The notes under the pieces are model-generated. The model worked only from the letters and a program-made list of their open reading frames with translations, made no database searches and had not been told where the DNA came from. A stretch of DNA of 64,000 nt from Lachnospiraceae bacterium. Lineage in GTDB: Bacteria > Bacillota > Clostridia > Lachnospirales > Lachnospiraceae. The translations under genes and the position numbers were made by a program. The stretch lies in NCBI GenBank assembly GCA_017462755.1, contig JAFTQM010000041.1:1-64000 (forward strand). The letters run 5' to 3'. Below, in pieces: positions 16,499-25,458 of this stretch (position 1 is its first letter; the number at the start of each line of letters is the position of its first letter).

Positions 16499-17131
16499 AT
16501 GGATCTTATGGCAATGAACAAATTAACCTACGGCTTGTTTGTACTGACAGCGAGAATGAACGGAAAGGACAATGGCTGCATTATTAATACAGTGCAGCAG
16601 GTGACAGTGGAGCCAAACCGCATTACTGTGGCGGTCAATAAAGCAAATTATACGCATGATATGATTTGTGAGGCGAAGAAGTTTAATGTTTCGATTTTGA
16701 GTGAAAAAGCGGATTTTGAAATTTTTAAACGATTTGGATTTCAGTCCGGCAGAAATACAGATAAATTTGCAAACTGGACGGGATATGAGACGGCGCCGAA
16801 TGGCATCAGCTATATTACGCAGGGAACGAATGCGTACCTGTCGGCGAATGTCGTAGAACAGAAGGATTTGGGCAGCCATACGCTGTTTATTGCGGAGGTC
16901 ATTGATTTGCAGGTACTGGATGCGGCACCGTCGGTGACTTATAGCTATTATCACAGTCACATTAAGCCGAAGCCACAGGAAAAGCAAGCCTTGGCGGAAG
17001 AAGCAAAGGGGCAGAGTGTGTGGCGCTGTGAGATTTGCGGATATGAGTATGTGGGCGAGGAATTACCGGCAGATTATATTTGTCCGGTGTGTAAGCATCC
17101 GGCATCGGATTTTGTAAGAGTTGAGAAGTGA
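16499..17131 (+). CDS. Flavin reductase-rubredoxin fusion (high-molecular-weight rubredoxin)
   Basis: This 210-residue protein joins an FMN-binding flavin-reductase-like domain (about 1-155) to a C-terminal rubredoxin (about 165-210). The flavin part shows NKLTYGLFVLTA, NGCIINTVQQVT and HDMICEAKKFNVSILSE. The rubredoxin has two CxxC pairs, WRCEICGYEY and YICPVCKHP, binding one iron. Such Hrb proteins pass electrons from NAD(P)H to flavodiiron proteins that reduce oxygen or NO in anaerobes (family knowledge). The start at 16499 has GGAGG upstream; the in-frame ATG at 16460 lacks one. No flavodiiron partner lies nearby. The 140-base gap before it holds no clear signal. Confidence 0.92.
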   Translation: MDLMAMNKLTYGLFVLTARMNGKDNGCIINTVQQVTVEPNRITVAVNKANYTHDMICEAKKFNVSILSEKADFEIFKRFGFQSGRNTDKFANWTGYETAPNGISYITQGTNAYLSANVVEQKDLGSHTLFIAEVIDLQVLDAAPSVTYSYYHSHIKPKPQEKQALAEEAKGQSVWRCEICGYEYVGEELPADYICPVCKHPASDFVRVEK

Positions 17132-17202
17132 ACAGCGTAAAAATGTAGGCAAGCTTATCAAAAATAAATAAGAGCTTGTAATCTAAAAATGGGTGAATTG
17201 GT

Positions 17203-18408
17203 ATGAAAAAGGAAGGTTATTATTCTTCGGGGGAGTTTGCGAAGCTTGGACAGATTACGAAGAAGACGATTCGTTATTATGATGAACACAATATCTTAAA
17301 GCCGTCGTATGTCAATGAATCGGGAGCAAGGTTTTATACAGAGCAGGATTTTGCAAAGCTGCAGCAGATTTTGATGCTAAAGTATCTGGGATTTTCGCTG
17401 GACGATATCAGGGAGATGACGATTCGTGCGACCGAGCCGCATGCGTTGGAGAATTCATTAAAGCTGCAGCTACAGCTGGTGCGTGACCGGATGGAGCAGC
17501 TGGAGCTGGTGGAGAAAGCGATTTGTGATACGGCAGAGGAGCTTGCCGAACATCGGACGGTAAATTGGAGCAAAATGTTAACACTAACGAAGCTGACCGG
17601 TATGGAAAAGAGCATGAAAACGCAGTATCAGAATGCTTCGAATATTGCAGCGCGCATTTCGCTGCATCGGGATTATGCGGTAAATCCGCAGGGTTGGTTT
17701 CCGTGGATTTATGAATGCTGCGGGATAAAGCCGGGGATGCGTGTGCTGGAGCTCGGCTGTGGAGACGGCTCGTTTTGGCAGCAGAATATTGAAAAGCTAC
17801 CGAAAAGGCTTCAGATTATATTGACGGACAATTCGGACGGAATGGTGCGTGAGGCGCGCAGGGCATTGGGCAGTGTGGATACGAGATTTTGGTTTCAGGT
17901 AGCAGATGGGCAGCAGCTACCGTATGAAGATGCCAGCTTTGATTTGGTTGTTGCAAATCATGTGCTGTTTTATTATGAGGATTTAAAGAAAGCAGTCGAG
18001 GAAGCGGCGCGTGTATTGAAGCCTGAAGGGGTACTGGTATGTAGCACCTACGGGGAAAAGCATATGCAGGAAATCAGCCGGATGGTTTCGGAATTTGACG
18101 AAAGAATCCGGCTGGAAAAGGAAAAGCTATATGAGCGCTTCGGTAAACAGAATGGTGCAGAGATTCTTCGGAAGCAGTTTGCAGAGGTATCGTGGTTTGA
18201 GTACGAGGATTACCTGATGGTAACGGAGCCGGAGGCATTGATTTCTTATGTGCTTTCCTGCCACGGCAATCAGAATCAGTATATTCTGAATCGCTATAAC
18301 GAGTTTCAGACCTTTGTAAAAAAGAAGACCGCAAGGGGCTTTCGGATTACGAAGGAAGCGGGAGTTTTCGTGGCAAGGAAAAAGGCAGAAAGAGGAAGTG
18401 GCAGATAA
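17203..18408 (+). CDS. MerR regulator fused to a SAM-dependent methyltransferase
   Basis: The 401-residue protein starts with a MerR winged helix-turn-helix (about 1-75; SGEFAKLGQITKKTIRYYDE, GARFYTEQDFAKLQQI) and its coiled-coil dimer helix (about 80-115). From about 165 a class I methyltransferase follows, with motif I VLELGCGDGSFW, the acidic strand IILTDNS, and FDLVVANHVLFYYEDL. It thus combines DNA binding with methyl transfer in one chain. Such fusions occur in Firmicutes, but target and effector are unknown. It may sense a compound and also methylate it (inference). The start has no strong ribosome site (GGTGAATTGGT). Converges with rmlB across a shared hairpin. Confidence 0.88.
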   Translation: MKKEGYYSSGEFAKLGQITKKTIRYYDEHNILKPSYVNESGARFYTEQDFAKLQQILMLKYLGFSLDDIREMTIRATEPHALENSLKLQLQLVRDRMEQLELVEKAICDTAEELAEHRTVNWSKMLTLTKLTGMEKSMKTQYQNASNIAARISLHRDYAVNPQGWFPWIYECCGIKPGMRVLELGCGDGSFWQQNIEKLPKRLQIILTDNSDGMVREARRALGSVDTRFWFQVADGQQLPYEDASFDLVVANHVLFYYEDLKKAVEEAARVLKPEGVLVCSTYGEKHMQEISRMVSEFDERIRLEKEKLYERFGKQNGAEILRKQFAEVSWFEYEDYLMVTEPEALISYVLSCHGNQNQYILNRYNEFQTFVKKKTARGFRITKEAGVFVARKKAERGSGR

Positions 18409-18409
18409 A

Positions 18410-18445
18410 GAGAAGCGGATGGCTCGTGGAAGTCATCCGCTTCTC
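18410..18445. terminator. Hairpin between convergent genes, probable bidirectional terminator
   Basis: GAGAAGCGGATG (18410-18421) and CATCCGCTTCTC (18434-18445) form a perfect 12-bp stem with a 12-base loop. It lies between the MerR-methyltransferase (plus) and rmlB (minus). T-runs are weak on both sides, so termination efficiency is uncertain. Confidence 0.6.
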
Positions 18446-18480
18446 GACTATATAAGGAATGTACCAGACTCCAAACTATT

Positions 18481-19482
18481 TTAAGAAAGAATGATATTCA
18501 GCCATTCCTCATGTGTCAGATACCACTGAATCGTTTTGCGGATTCCGTCTGCAAAGCTTGTTTGCGGAAGCCAGCCAAGCTCCGTGTGAATCTTGGTCGG
18601 ATCAATGGCATAGCGCAGGTCATGTCCTTTGCGGTCCGCTACATAAGTAATGAGTTCTTCGGATTTGCCAAGCTCGGTACAGATCAGCCGGACAATATCG
18701 ATGTTTTTCATTTCGTTGTGACCGCCGATGTTGTAGATTTCGCCGCTGCGTCCCTTGTGCAAAATCAAATCAATTGCTTTGCAATGGTCGATAACATAGA
18801 GCCAGTCGCGTACATTTTCGCCGTTTCCGTAAACCGGAAGCGGCTGTTCTTTTAGTGCATTTACAATCATGCGCGGAATCAGCTTTTCCGGAAATTGATG
18901 CGGACCGTAGTTGTTGGAGCAACGACTGATGGTAACCGGCAATCCGTAGGTGCGGTGGTATGCCAGTACCAGCAGGTCAGCGCTTGCTTTGGAGGCGCTG
19001 TACGGACTGCTGGCATGAATCGGTGTCTGCTCGGTAAAAAATAAATCCGGGCGGGTAAGCGGCAGGTCGCCGTATACTTCATCCGTGGATATCTGATGGT
19101 ATCTGTGGATTCCATAGTTGCGGCATGCATCCATCAGAACAGCGGTTCCGAGGAGGTTCGTCTGCAAAAATAGCTCCGGGGTTTCGATGGAACGGTCGAC
19201 ATGACTCTCTGCTGCAAAATTGACGACGATATCCGGGTGTTCCTCCTCAAACAGCTGGTATACCGCGTCGCGGTCACAAATATCGCCATTTACAAAGCGA
19301 AAATGAGGATGCTCCGTTATAGGTAATAAATTTGCTAAATTTCCGGCATAGGTCAGCTTGTCCAAACAAATAATCCGGTCGTTTGGATAGTTTTCCAGCA
19401 TATAAGTGATAAAGTTACTTCCGATGAATCCGGCACCGCCGGTAATAAGAAGAGTTCTTGTGTTCTGTGTTTGAATGTTCAT
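18481..19482 (-). CDS. rmlB: dTDP-glucose 4,6-dehydratase
   Basis: This extended SDR enzyme of 333 residues makes dTDP-4-keto-6-deoxyglucose, an intermediate for rhamnose and other deoxysugars. Visible are the NAD loop GGAGFIGSN, the catalytic STDEVYGDL segment (Thr-Asp-Glu triad), YSASK (Tyr/Lys pair) and SRCSNNYGPHQFPEKLIP, a family signature. On the minus strand GGAGGT lies four bases before ATG at 19482; the longer frame to 19566 lacks a site. The partners rmlA, rmlC and rmlD are not next to it, so it is an orphan here. A palindrome GCCCTTAGGGC with a possible TATACT -10 lies upstream around 19585-19610 (weak). Confidence 0.93.
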   Translation of the reverse strand: MNIQTQNTRTLLITGGAGFIGSNFITYMLENYPNDRIICLDKLTYAGNLANLLPITEHPHFRFVNGDICDRDAVYQLFEEEHPDIVVNFAAESHVDRSIETPELFLQTNLLGTAVLMDACRNYGIHRYHQISTDEVYGDLPLTRPDLFFTEQTPIHASSPYSASKASADLLVLAYHRTYGLPVTISRCSNNYGPHQFPEKLIPRMIVNALKEQPLPVYGNGENVRDWLYVIDHCKAIDLILHKGRSGEIYNIGGHNEMKNIDIVRLICTELGKSEELITYVADRKGHDLRYAIDPTKIHTELGWLPQTSFADGIRKTIQWYLTHEEWLNIILS

Positions 19483-19680
19483 TTTTACCTCCATCATTTT
19501 TGAATTCATTTTCGTTGTTTTGATTCGCTTGCAAGGAATGAATTGTGGTGTTGTGCAAAATGACACCGCAATATTTTGTAATTACAAGTGCAGTATAAAG
19601 GGTGCCCTAAGGGCATATGCAAGCGTTTTTTGAAAGATTTGAAAAAGTTATAGTAGAAATGCGGGAAACGCCAATACCAA

Positions 19681-19709
19681 TTGAGAAAACGATTCGGGCG
19701 TAGTATAAT
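19681..19709 (+). promoter_or_regulatory. Sigma-A promoter of the Nudix-HAM1 gene
   Basis: TTGAGA (19681-19686), 17-base spacer, TATAAT (19704-19709), about 34 bases before the ATG, which follows CGGAGGA. Confidence 0.82.
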
Positions 19710-19742
19710 ATTGTCGAAAAGCAAAGGATACGGAGGACTCGT

Positions 19743-20792
19743 ATGAATACAAAGGTTTATCGGATAAATACACTTAAAGAATACAAATTTGTCGTGGTGC
19801 TGTCAGAGTATCAGGGAAAAATTCTGCTCAGCCGCCACAAAGACCGTACCACCTGGGAAACACAGGGCGGACATATTGAACCGGGAGAAACACCGCTTGC
19901 GGCGGCGAAGCGCGAGCTGTATGAGGAATCCGGTGCAATTGATTTTACGATAGAGCCGCTGTGTGATTATTGGGCAGGAAATGAGGAAACGAGAGATGGT
20001 GCCAATGGCATGGTCTTTGCAGCAAGGATTTTATCGCTTGGCGCAATACCGGATAGTGAGATGGCGGAGGTAAAGCAGTTTGAAGAATTGCCGGACAATC
20101 TGACCTATGCGGCGATTACACCAAAGCTTTTTGCGACCTGGCAGTTCTTGCAGAAGTTTTTGGAAAAAACGTCACGGTCGCAAAAAACACTTCTTTACGG
20201 AACCGGCAATCCGGCAAAGCTTGCTTCGATGCAGCGCAGGTTGGCGGGTTTGGCAATTGAGGTTGTCGGCTTGAAGGAGGTTCCGTTTGAACTGCCTGAG
20301 GCAGAAGAGAACGGTGTGACACCGCTTGAGAATGCCGGAATCAAAGCAAGGGCATACTATCAGGCATTCGGAATACCGGTATTTTCCTGTGATTCCGGCC
20401 TGTATTTTGACAATGTACCAGAGGAGGTACAGCCGGGAGTACATGTGCGTACAGTGAACGGAAAGTATCTTACGGATGAAGAGATGCTGGCGCATTATGC
20501 GGGATTGGCAGAGCAATATGGGAATTTGACGGCAAGATACCGCAATGCGATTTCGCTGGTTTTGGATGAGGAGCACTGTTACGAAGCAATGGAAGAGAAT
20601 ATGGCAAGTGAGCCGTTTGTGATTACCTCAAAGCCGCATCCGATGCGGAAGAAGGGCTTTCCGTTAGACAGTCTGTCAATCGATATTAAGACCGGAAAAT
20701 ATTATTATGACTTGGAGGCAAGCGCGCTGGATCAGGTAGCAGTCGAGGATGGATTTTTGGAGTTTTTTCAGAAAGCTTTCAAAGAAGCATAG
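19743..20792 (+). CDS. Nudix hydrolase fused to HAM1/RdgB-like NTP pyrophosphatase
   Basis: This 349-residue protein has two house-cleaning domains. The N-terminal Nudix part (about 1-140) has a perfect Nudix box, GGHIEPGETPLAAAK then RELYEESGA. The second (about 150-345) starts LLYGTGNPAKLASMQRRL and contains SCDSGLYFDNV and RYRNAISLVL, resembling HAM1/ITPase enzymes that remove inosine or xanthosine triphosphates. Together they may clean damaged or non-canonical nucleotides (inference). The fusion is not common. It has its own promoter. Its stop is only 14 bases before the start of a truncated phosphotransferase frame, suggesting a rearrangement just after it. Confidence 0.85.
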   Translation: MNTKVYRINTLKEYKFVVVLSEYQGKILLSRHKDRTTWETQGGHIEPGETPLAAAKRELYEESGAIDFTIEPLCDYWAGNEETRDGANGMVFAARILSLGAIPDSEMAEVKQFEELPDNLTYAAITPKLFATWQFLQKFLEKTSRSQKTLLYGTGNPAKLASMQRRLAGLAIEVVGLKEVPFELPEAEENGVTPLENAGIKARAYYQAFGIPVFSCDSGLYFDNVPEEVQPGVHVRTVNGKYLTDEEMLAHYAGLAEQYGNLTARYRNAISLVLDEEHCYEAMEENMASEPFVITSKPHPMRKKGFPLDSLSIDIKTGKYYYDLEASALDQVAVEDGFLEFFQKAFKEA

Positions 20793-20805
20793 CTGGGTTT
20801 CAGGA

Positions 20806-21405
20806 ATGGAGGGAGTAAGGTGGCGTTTTGAATTATCACCATATGACATGGAGATTGGCATTGACGAGAAGCAGGATAATTTTAATATTCTGATGGAGGA
20901 TTTAAGGGCAATAGGTGAAGCAAAGCTGGCAGACGAGCTGACGGTATCGTATGATAAGGTTCGTGCGGAGCTGCTGCAGTTTTACAAGGCCTTGCCGCGC
21001 TGTGTATTTCAGGGGGACGAGAACTTTTCGAATCTTTGCGTGGATGAGGAGAATCACATTATCGGATTGTTTGATTTTAATATGTCCGGCAGCGAAGTGA
21101 TTGCAAATTATTTGGCGAATATTGCATTTCAGGGGAACTTTTATTACACGGATGAAATAGTGGCGAAGCATAGTGCAGATGAAATATTTCATATGGTCAT
21201 GGATTCGTATAAAAAGAGCACAGAGCTTATAAAGGAGTATTATGCTTTTACGGCAGAGGAATGGAGAGCTTATAAGCTGTATTCGAAAATCGTAATGATT
21301 TCGGGCTATGTGAATCAGGCGGCATTTTCTTATTTTCTAAAAAAAGAAAATGAGAAGGCGAAGATAATCAGGTTAATTCAAATACTTTCAGCGATTGAGT
21401 TTTGA
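20806..21405 (+). CDS. Truncated APH/choline-kinase-like phosphotransferase (C-terminal half)
   Basis: This 199-residue protein resembles the C-terminal lobe of aminoglycoside phosphotransferase-like kinases. It has the catalytic-loop remnant CVFQGDENFSNLCVD (HGDxxxxN with Gln for His) and the metal-binding GLFDFNMSG (equivalent of the DFG-like IDF/W-D segment). The whole N-terminal ATP-binding lobe is absent; the frame opens only inside the end of the Nudix-HAM1 gene at 20749. Hence it is probably a 5'-deleted remnant left by a deletion that fused the two loci. GGA in front of ATG 20806 gives at best a weak ribosome site. It may still be translated, but kinase activity is unlikely. Confidence 0.65.
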   Translation: MEGVRWRFELSPYDMEIGIDEKQDNFNILMEDLRAIGEAKLADELTVSYDKVRAELLQFYKALPRCVFQGDENFSNLCVDEENHIIGLFDFNMSGSEVIANYLANIAFQGNFYYTDEIVAKHSADEIFHMVMDSYKKSTELIKEYYAFTAEEWRAYKLYSKIVMISGYVNQAAFSYFLKKENEKAKIIRLIQILSAIEF

Positions 21406-21487
21406 GTCATAAGTAACTAATATTCTGTAGAGGAAATGACGATATAACAGAAAACAAAGAGAGCAGAATATAAAGGGGGACAAAAGC

Positions 21488-22537
21488 ATGGGCAGAATAT
21501 CAGAAACGAATTATGTGGTTCGCACTGCGGCAGAGCAGAATGGGGCATATAGTAAAAATGCTGCACAGGCAGAGAAAACAAAAGGAGAAAACAGCAGCGA
21601 ACAGCGAAAGACGGTGTTTGCCGGCGTGGTTATGCCTGGAACACAGACGATTATGGATAAGCTGCAACAGGCAAGGGAGAAGGCGTGGAAGGTAGTTGCG
21701 AATGCATGGGGGGCAGAGCAGCAGACAGAGGAAACGATTGCAGAAATCGAGAGCCACAAACAAGAAATGCTGGCGCAGCTTGGCGAGGCGCAGGATTATT
21801 TGAAGAGAAACGAGGCATCCCAAGAAGCTTTACGAGTAGAATATGGTGTTGAGGTGGATTCACAGGAATACAAGGATTTGCAGCTGTTGAAAAAGGAACA
21901 GGATTTTAAAAATAAGGTTTCGTTTGATATGCCGACACCGGAGGAGCAGGAGCGTCTGGCAGAAATTAAGAAGAAGCCGCTGACGGAATATCAGACAAGA
22001 GTTCTGGAGTTGAATGAGCATGCAGCAAAATTCAAAAAGGATATTCAGACAGCAAGGGACTGGATGAAAGCAGATGCGATGAATGTACAAAGCATCCAGC
22101 TGGAACGGTTGAAGTCACACGCAATGGTAGATGCCACAAATCAGGCAGATGCTATTATGGAGGCAGCCGAACAAGAGGTTGTGAGCGATTTGCTGACAGA
22201 GGGTAAGGAGCAAATCGACGAGAAGATGGAGAAAACGAAGGAAGAGGCAAAGGAAAATGCCGAGAAGCAGGAGAAGAAGGAAGAAATTCGTGCGGAAATT
22301 GAGTTGGAGCGGGCAGTAAAGGAAGCAGTAATCGCGGGAACGATTCAGGCAGTGAAGGAAGCTAAAGCCGAGATGCGCAGAAAAGAAGCACTGGATATGA
22401 GTATGCCGGAATTGCTTGATATGACAGGTACGACACCAGTGTCGGAGCAGGTATCGCAGAGTCTGGCAGAACTGAAAGCAAGTATGAAGGTGCTTGAGGC
22501 AGATTTGAAGGGTATCAAGGTAGATGAAGAAATTTAA
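21488..22537 (+). CDS. Coiled-coil hypothetical protein
   Basis: I do not recognise a family. The 349 residues are rich in Glu, Lys, Ala and Gln with long heptad-like helices (about 55-130 and 150-300), including KEQIDEKMEKTKEEAKENAEKQ. No signal peptide, membrane segment or cysteine cluster is seen. The N-terminus (MGRISETNYVVRTAAEQ) is disordered-looking and polar. GGGGGA precedes the ATG. The serpin genes follow after 100 bases, but nothing links them functionally. A structural or scaffold role is possible; this is only an impression from composition. Confidence 0.65.
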   Translation: MGRISETNYVVRTAAEQNGAYSKNAAQAEKTKGENSSEQRKTVFAGVVMPGTQTIMDKLQQAREKAWKVVANAWGAEQQTEETIAEIESHKQEMLAQLGEAQDYLKRNEASQEALRVEYGVEVDSQEYKDLQLLKKEQDFKNKVSFDMPTPEEQERLAEIKKKPLTEYQTRVLELNEHAAKFKKDIQTARDWMKADAMNVQSIQLERLKSHAMVDATNQADAIMEAAEQEVVSDLLTEGKEQIDEKMEKTKEEAKENAEKQEKKEEIRAEIELERAVKEAVIAGTIQAVKEAKAEMRRKEALDMSMPELLDMTGTTPVSEQVSQSLAELKASMKVLEADLKGIKVDEEI

Positions 22538-22636
22538 TATGAAAAATGAAAAAATTCCGGAACCATTTCTTGCGAAGCTCGTCTAATAAGTAGAGGCATG
22601 AAAAAGATAAGTCCGAAAGAAATGGAGGAGAAGATG

Positions 22637-23935
22637 ATGAAAAAGAGAGTAAAACGCTTGCTGGCTGGAGGACTGGCACTTTGCATGACGGCAGGCTTAG
22701 TTGCGTGCGGAAAAGATTCCAATAAAGAAAAAGGTGGGGATGCTTCATTGGGAGTCAAAAATCTGATGGAGGGCGTTACGGCACAGGCGGCGACGCCGGA
22801 TAATAAAATAGCGGAGGAGAGTCTGGCGGCGATTACAGATTTTTCGGTTCGCCTGTTGCAGAATTGCGTCACGGAGGATGCGAAAGAGAATACGATATTG
22901 TCACCACTTTCGGTACTGTATGCACTGGCAATGACGGAAAATGGAGCAGAGGGCGATACGCTGCAGCAGATGGAGGAAGTATTCGGGCTGTCGCGCGATG
23001 AGATGAATCAGGCATTGCAAAACTATAAAAAGCTGCTGCCAAGCGGAGAAAAGTATCAGGTAACTATGGCGAATTCCATCTGGTTTACGGAAGAGGAAAG
23101 TCGGAAATTTGTTGCCAATAAGGAATTTTTGCAGAAGAATGCGGATTGTTATGATGCAGAAATTTATCAGGCGCTGTTTGATAATGCGACGAAGGATGCC
23201 ATCAATCTTTGGGTAGAGGATGCTACCGATGGTCAGATTGAGAATATTCTTGCGAAGATTGACCCGAATGCGATTATGTATCTCGTCAATGCGATTTCCT
23301 TTGATGCGGAATGGCAGGAGATTTATCAGGAGTATCAGGTCAGGGAGAGAGAATTTACCGGTGCGTCCGGCAAGAAGCAGACAATCGATTTTATGCATTC
23401 CAAGGAATTTGCTTATTTGGAGGATGAAAATGCAGTCGGTATGATGAAGTATTATTCCGGCAGACGATATGCCTTTGTTGCGTTGCTTCCGAATGAAGCT
23501 ATGACGGTAGAGGAATATGTAAATTCACTGGATGGAGCAGCGCTGCGTAAGCTGCTGGACGATAAGCAGAACGTAGAGGTAAATGTGCTGTTGCCGAAGT
23601 TTACTTGCGAAGCGGACTATTCGATGCGTGACATTCTGATTCGGATGGGTATGAAGGATGCCTTTGATGATATACTGGCGAATTTTGACGGAATGGGTAC
23701 GGTACCGGACGGATACAATATCATGATTAATGAGGTAATTCATAAGGCAAAAATCGAAGTAAATGAGAAGGGAACCAAGGCAGGAGCTGCAACGGTGGTT
23801 GAGATGGCTACGGGAGCTGCCATGCCGATGGAGAAACCAAAGGAGGTCATCTTAGACCGGCCGTTTGTGTATATGCTTTTGGATACGGCGAGAAATGTGC
23901 CGATTTTTGTAGGAACCGTAATGGAGCTGCAGTAA
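22637..23935 (+). CDS. Serpin lipoprotein 1 (serine protease inhibitor)
   Basis: This 432-residue protein starts with a lipoprotein signal (MKKRVKRLLAGGLALCMTAG, lipobox LVAC), so it should be anchored outside the membrane. The rest is a full serpin: ITDFSVRLLQ, ENTILSPLSVLYALAMT, YLVNAISFDAEW, the hinge EKGTKAGAAT (377-386) and the end strand DRPFVYMLLD. The complete hinge predicts an inhibitory serpin. Counting from E377 as P17 puts P1 near G393, in a loop ending AMPMEKP. The start at 22637 is chosen for spacing to GGAGGAG (22624-22630); ATG 22634 is also possible. A close paralogue follows after 21 bases. Gut clostridial serpins can block host or dietary proteases (family knowledge). Confidence 0.92.
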   Translation: MKKRVKRLLAGGLALCMTAGLVACGKDSNKEKGGDASLGVKNLMEGVTAQAATPDNKIAEESLAAITDFSVRLLQNCVTEDAKENTILSPLSVLYALAMTENGAEGDTLQQMEEVFGLSRDEMNQALQNYKKLLPSGEKYQVTMANSIWFTEEESRKFVANKEFLQKNADCYDAEIYQALFDNATKDAINLWVEDATDGQIENILAKIDPNAIMYLVNAISFDAEWQEIYQEYQVREREFTGASGKKQTIDFMHSKEFAYLEDENAVGMMKYYSGRRYAFVALLPNEAMTVEEYVNSLDGAALRKLLDDKQNVEVNVLLPKFTCEADYSMRDILIRMGMKDAFDDILANFDGMGTVPDGYNIMINEVIHKAKIEVNEKGTKAGAATVVEMATGAAMPMEKPKEVILDRPFVYMLLDTARNVPIFVGTVMELQ

Positions 23936-23956
23936 AGAGAAGAAGGGATTGAGGGT

Positions 23957-25240
23957 ATGAGAAAAAGAGGAAAACGTATATTAGCAGGAGGATTGGCGCT
24001 TTGTATGACCGCCGGTTTGTCCGGATGCGGTAAGGCAGAGGAAGAGCTGTCGAAGGAAATTAAGAATCTGATGGAGGGTGTTACGGCACAGGCGGCGACT
24101 CCGAAGGGAGAGCTGACGGACAAGGAGCTTGCGGCGATTACCGATTTCTCGGTACGACTGCTTCAGGATTGCGTTACGGAGGATGCGGGGGAGAATACGA
24201 TAGTGTCACCGCTGTCGGTAATTTATGCACTGGCAATGACGGCAAATGGTGCAGAGGGCGAGACCTTGACACAGATGGAAGCGGTATTGGGAATGCCGGT
24301 GGAGGAATTGAACGAATGTTTGCAGGGCTGTATGGAGCATTATGAGAATGCAAAGTATAAGCTGCAGCTGGCAAATTCCATTTGGTTTACCGAAGAGGAG
24401 AGTCGGAAGTTTGTGGCAAATCAGAGCTTTTTGCAGAAAAACGCAGATTATTACGATGCAGAGATTTATCAGACGGTATTTGATGATGCCGCAAAGAAGG
24501 CCATCAATGAGTGGGTGAGTGAAAATACCGACGGAATGGTAAAAGAGATTTTGGATGAGATTGACCCATATGCGATTATGTATCTGGTCAATGCGGTTGC
24601 ATTTGATGCGGAATGGCAGGAGATTTATAAAGAATCGCAGGTATGGGAGCAGAACTTTACCAATGCCTCCGGAGAGGAAAATCGTGTGGAGTTTTTGCAT
24701 TCGGAGGAAGGCGTTTATCTGGAGGATGAGAATGCGAGCGGTATGCTAAAGTATTATTCCGGCAGAAAGTACGCATTTATGGCAATGCTTCCGAAGGAGG
24801 GAATGACGGTAGAGGAGTATATACAAACACTGGATGGTGCGGCTTGGCAGAAGCTGCTCGCAGAGCAAAGCCTTGTGGATGTAGATGTGGCACTGCCGAA
24901 GTTTACCTGTGAGGCGGACTATAACATGAATGAGATTCTGAGTGCGATGGGTATGCCGATTGCGTTTGATAAGATGCTTGCGGACTTTAGCGGAATGGGA
25001 GAGGTACCGCCGGAGTATAATATTTCAATTAACCGGGTACTTCATAAGGCAAAGATTGAGGTAGACGAAAAGGGAACCAAGGCAGGAGCTGCGACAGTCG
25101 TGGAAATGACCAATGAAGCTACAGCTTTTATGCCACAGGAAAGAAAGGAAGTCATTCTGGACCGACCGTTTGTATATATGCTGGTGGATTGTGAAAGCTG
25201 CCTGCCGATTTTCATGGGAACGGTAACGAATTTAAAATAA
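23957..25240 (+). CDS. Serpin lipoprotein 2 (serine protease inhibitor)
   Basis: This 427-residue paralogue of the previous gene shares the signal peptide pattern (lipobox LSGC) and the serpin core: ENTIVSPLSVIYALAMT, YLVNAVAFDAEW, hinge EKGTKAGAAT (371-380), DRPFVYMLVD. The reactive loop differs: by counting, P1 is near E387 in the stretch TNEATAFMPQERK, one residue longer than in its neighbour. Different target proteases are therefore likely (inference). AGGGATTGAGGG before the ATG is a plausible ribosome site. The two genes form an operon, 21 bases apart, ended by the hairpin at 25252. They arose by local duplication. Confidence 0.92.
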   Translation: MRKRGKRILAGGLALCMTAGLSGCGKAEEELSKEIKNLMEGVTAQAATPKGELTDKELAAITDFSVRLLQDCVTEDAGENTIVSPLSVIYALAMTANGAEGETLTQMEAVLGMPVEELNECLQGCMEHYENAKYKLQLANSIWFTEEESRKFVANQSFLQKNADYYDAEIYQTVFDDAAKKAINEWVSENTDGMVKEILDEIDPYAIMYLVNAVAFDAEWQEIYKESQVWEQNFTNASGEENRVEFLHSEEGVYLEDENASGMLKYYSGRKYAFMAMLPKEGMTVEEYIQTLDGAAWQKLLAEQSLVDVDVALPKFTCEADYNMNEILSAMGMPIAFDKMLADFSGMGEVPPEYNISINRVLHKAKIEVDEKGTKAGAATVVEMTNEATAFMPQERKEVILDRPFVYMLVDCESCLPIFMGTVTNLK

Positions 25241-25251
25241 TAAGAAGAATG

Positions 25252-25319
25252 GGCTGTTGCAAAAGGGTATGTTTTTGAGCGCTGTATGCGGACATATACC
25301 AGCTTGCAACAGCTCTTTT
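25252..25319 (+). terminator. Rho-independent terminator after the serpins
   Basis: GGCTGTTGCAA (25252-25262) pairs with TTGCAACAGCT (25304-25314) over a 41-base loop that has its own weak pairing (ATGT/ACAT), followed by CTTTTT. Confidence 0.8.
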
Positions 25320-25458
25320 TGAAATGGAGAATGCGGCAAACGATTGCGAAGCAGGCAGAAATATGGTAAGATATCAACAAGGTTTTGGGACGAGGTAGTC
25401 CGTAGATGAGAGAAGAGAAAATAGGGTACCGAAATACGGTATAGAAACGAGGAAAGAT

